From DRVP01 sp964604045 (GTDB lineage: Archaea > Thermoproteota > Bathyarchaeia > Bathyarchaeales > Bathycorpusculaceae), in contig CAZRXM010000024.1 in assembly GCA_964604045.1 (NCBI GenBank), forward strand, positions 1 to 13,844: DNA of 13,844 nucleotides. Direction: 5' to 3'. Under the pieces are notes generated by a model that saw nothing but the letters and a program-made list of their open reading frames with translations, ran no database searches and was not told the origin of the DNA. Made by a program: the position numbers and the translations under genes. Of the stretch, positions 13,454 through 13,844 are shown piece after piece. Each line of letters starts with the position of its first letter. Within the stretch, counting starts at the first letter, position 1.

Positions 13454-13844
13454 TTACCCTTCAGCCTGATTTATGATAGAGTTAAGCTGCTCTTTTGTAA
13501 GGGGTAAGCTGTGAAGCGTTTTCCCACGAAGCTTAAATTCTTTTAGAAAAGTTTCCCGTACTGGTAAGGGCCTCTCAAATCTCATAACATATTTGAATTC
13601 TAGGGCTTTCCTCCACCCATAGGTTTCGCATTCCCTCTGCTCTTCTTCTGATAGCTCTTCTTTCTCGTAGATGTTTTCTATTACGCCATAGCCTATGAAA
13701 GCGTCGCCGAACTCTGTTTTCCTTACAAAAAGTATTGTTTGTCCCTTCTGCCATTTCCTTCGAGCTCCAGTATAGTACATGGCTGAGTCGAAGACCCTTT
13801 CAACCCACTCTTTTTTGGCTATTCTTAAAATGTATCCTTCGGTC
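13454..13844 (-). CDS. PUA/EVE/ASCH-like domain protein, 5' end outside window
   Basis: The frame is open to the right edge, so the N-terminus is missing; 129 codons are visible. It starts at the edge with TEGYILRIAKKEWVERVFDS, then AMYYTGARRKWQKGQTILFV, GDAFIGYGVIENIYE, a charged helix ELSEEEQRECETYGWRKA, LEFKYVMRFERPLPVRE and a C-terminal LHSLPLTKEQLNSIINQ. The order strand, basic loop, strand GDAFIGYG, acidic helix, strand resembles the PUA-like EVE/ASCH group, which binds modified bases or RNA; that is an inference from pattern. The GW (residues in YGWRKA) and KG positions fit. An ATG at 13780 would be a start, but the family-like sequence continues upstream of it without a stop, so it is internal. 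Its function is unknown. Confidence 0.65.
   Translation of the reverse strand, partial: TEGYILRIAKKEWVERVFDSAMYYTGARRKWQKGQTILFVRKTEFGDAFIGYGVIENIYEKEELSEEEQRECETYGWRKALEFKYVMRFERPLPVRETFLKEFKLRGKTLHSLPLTKEQLNSIINQAEG

Overview
The window looks like a compact archaeal chromosome segment, most likely from an uncultured Bathyarchaeia-like or related TACK lineage. The signs are a two-subunit glycine decarboxylase (gcvPA/gcvPB), a one-OB-fold SSB of crenarchaeal type, a DUF2099 (methanogenesis marker 8 type) protein, a TatD-linked radical SAM enzyme, a UPF0104-type flippase, frequent GTG and TTG starts, GGTGA-type ribosome binding sites and TATA-like boxes. The lineage is an inference; there is no rRNA or tRNA gene in the window to settle it.

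Layout. Positions 51-4228 (+) hold a tight run: gcvPA, gcvPB, a DUF59/MIP18 Fe-S protein and a cysteine-rich DUF2099 protein, followed by an SSB gene (4279-4818). Positions 4747-5958 (-) have no intact ORF, but they can be read as a damaged two- or three-gene cassette. It consists of a possible short coiled-coil end, an eight-helix membrane sensor-like protein and a short NitrOD5/DUF3227-like protein. The pieces are broken almost entirely by single-base indels, with ribosome binding sites and gene spacing preserved. The SSB tail seems to carry an indel of the same kind. A promoter region (5956-6053) leads into malic enzyme (6054-7442), then a membrane-anchored helix-hairpin-helix protein (7527-7994).

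The second half has a small winged-helix-like ORF (8009-8275, -), a PPC/DUF296 protein (8395-8817, +), a RimI/Ard1-type acetyltransferase (8812-9264, -), a flippase-like membrane protein (9312-10373, -), an HD-domain hydrolase (10513-11073, +), CTP synthase (11078-12703, -), a TatD-linked radical SAM protein (12820-13449, +) and a PUA/EVE-like protein running off the right edge (13454-13844, -). Several convergent pairs are separated by only 4 bases or overlap slightly.

Functionally, the left end covers one-carbon metabolism (glycine cleavage) with a probable Fe-S/marker pair of unknown role. The middle covers malate to pyruvate conversion. The right half is housekeeping: CTP synthesis, protein acetylation and a lipid-linked membrane function. 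The most interesting region is the broken sensor cassette at 4.7-6.0 kb and the question of whether it is real decay or an error-rich stretch of assembly.
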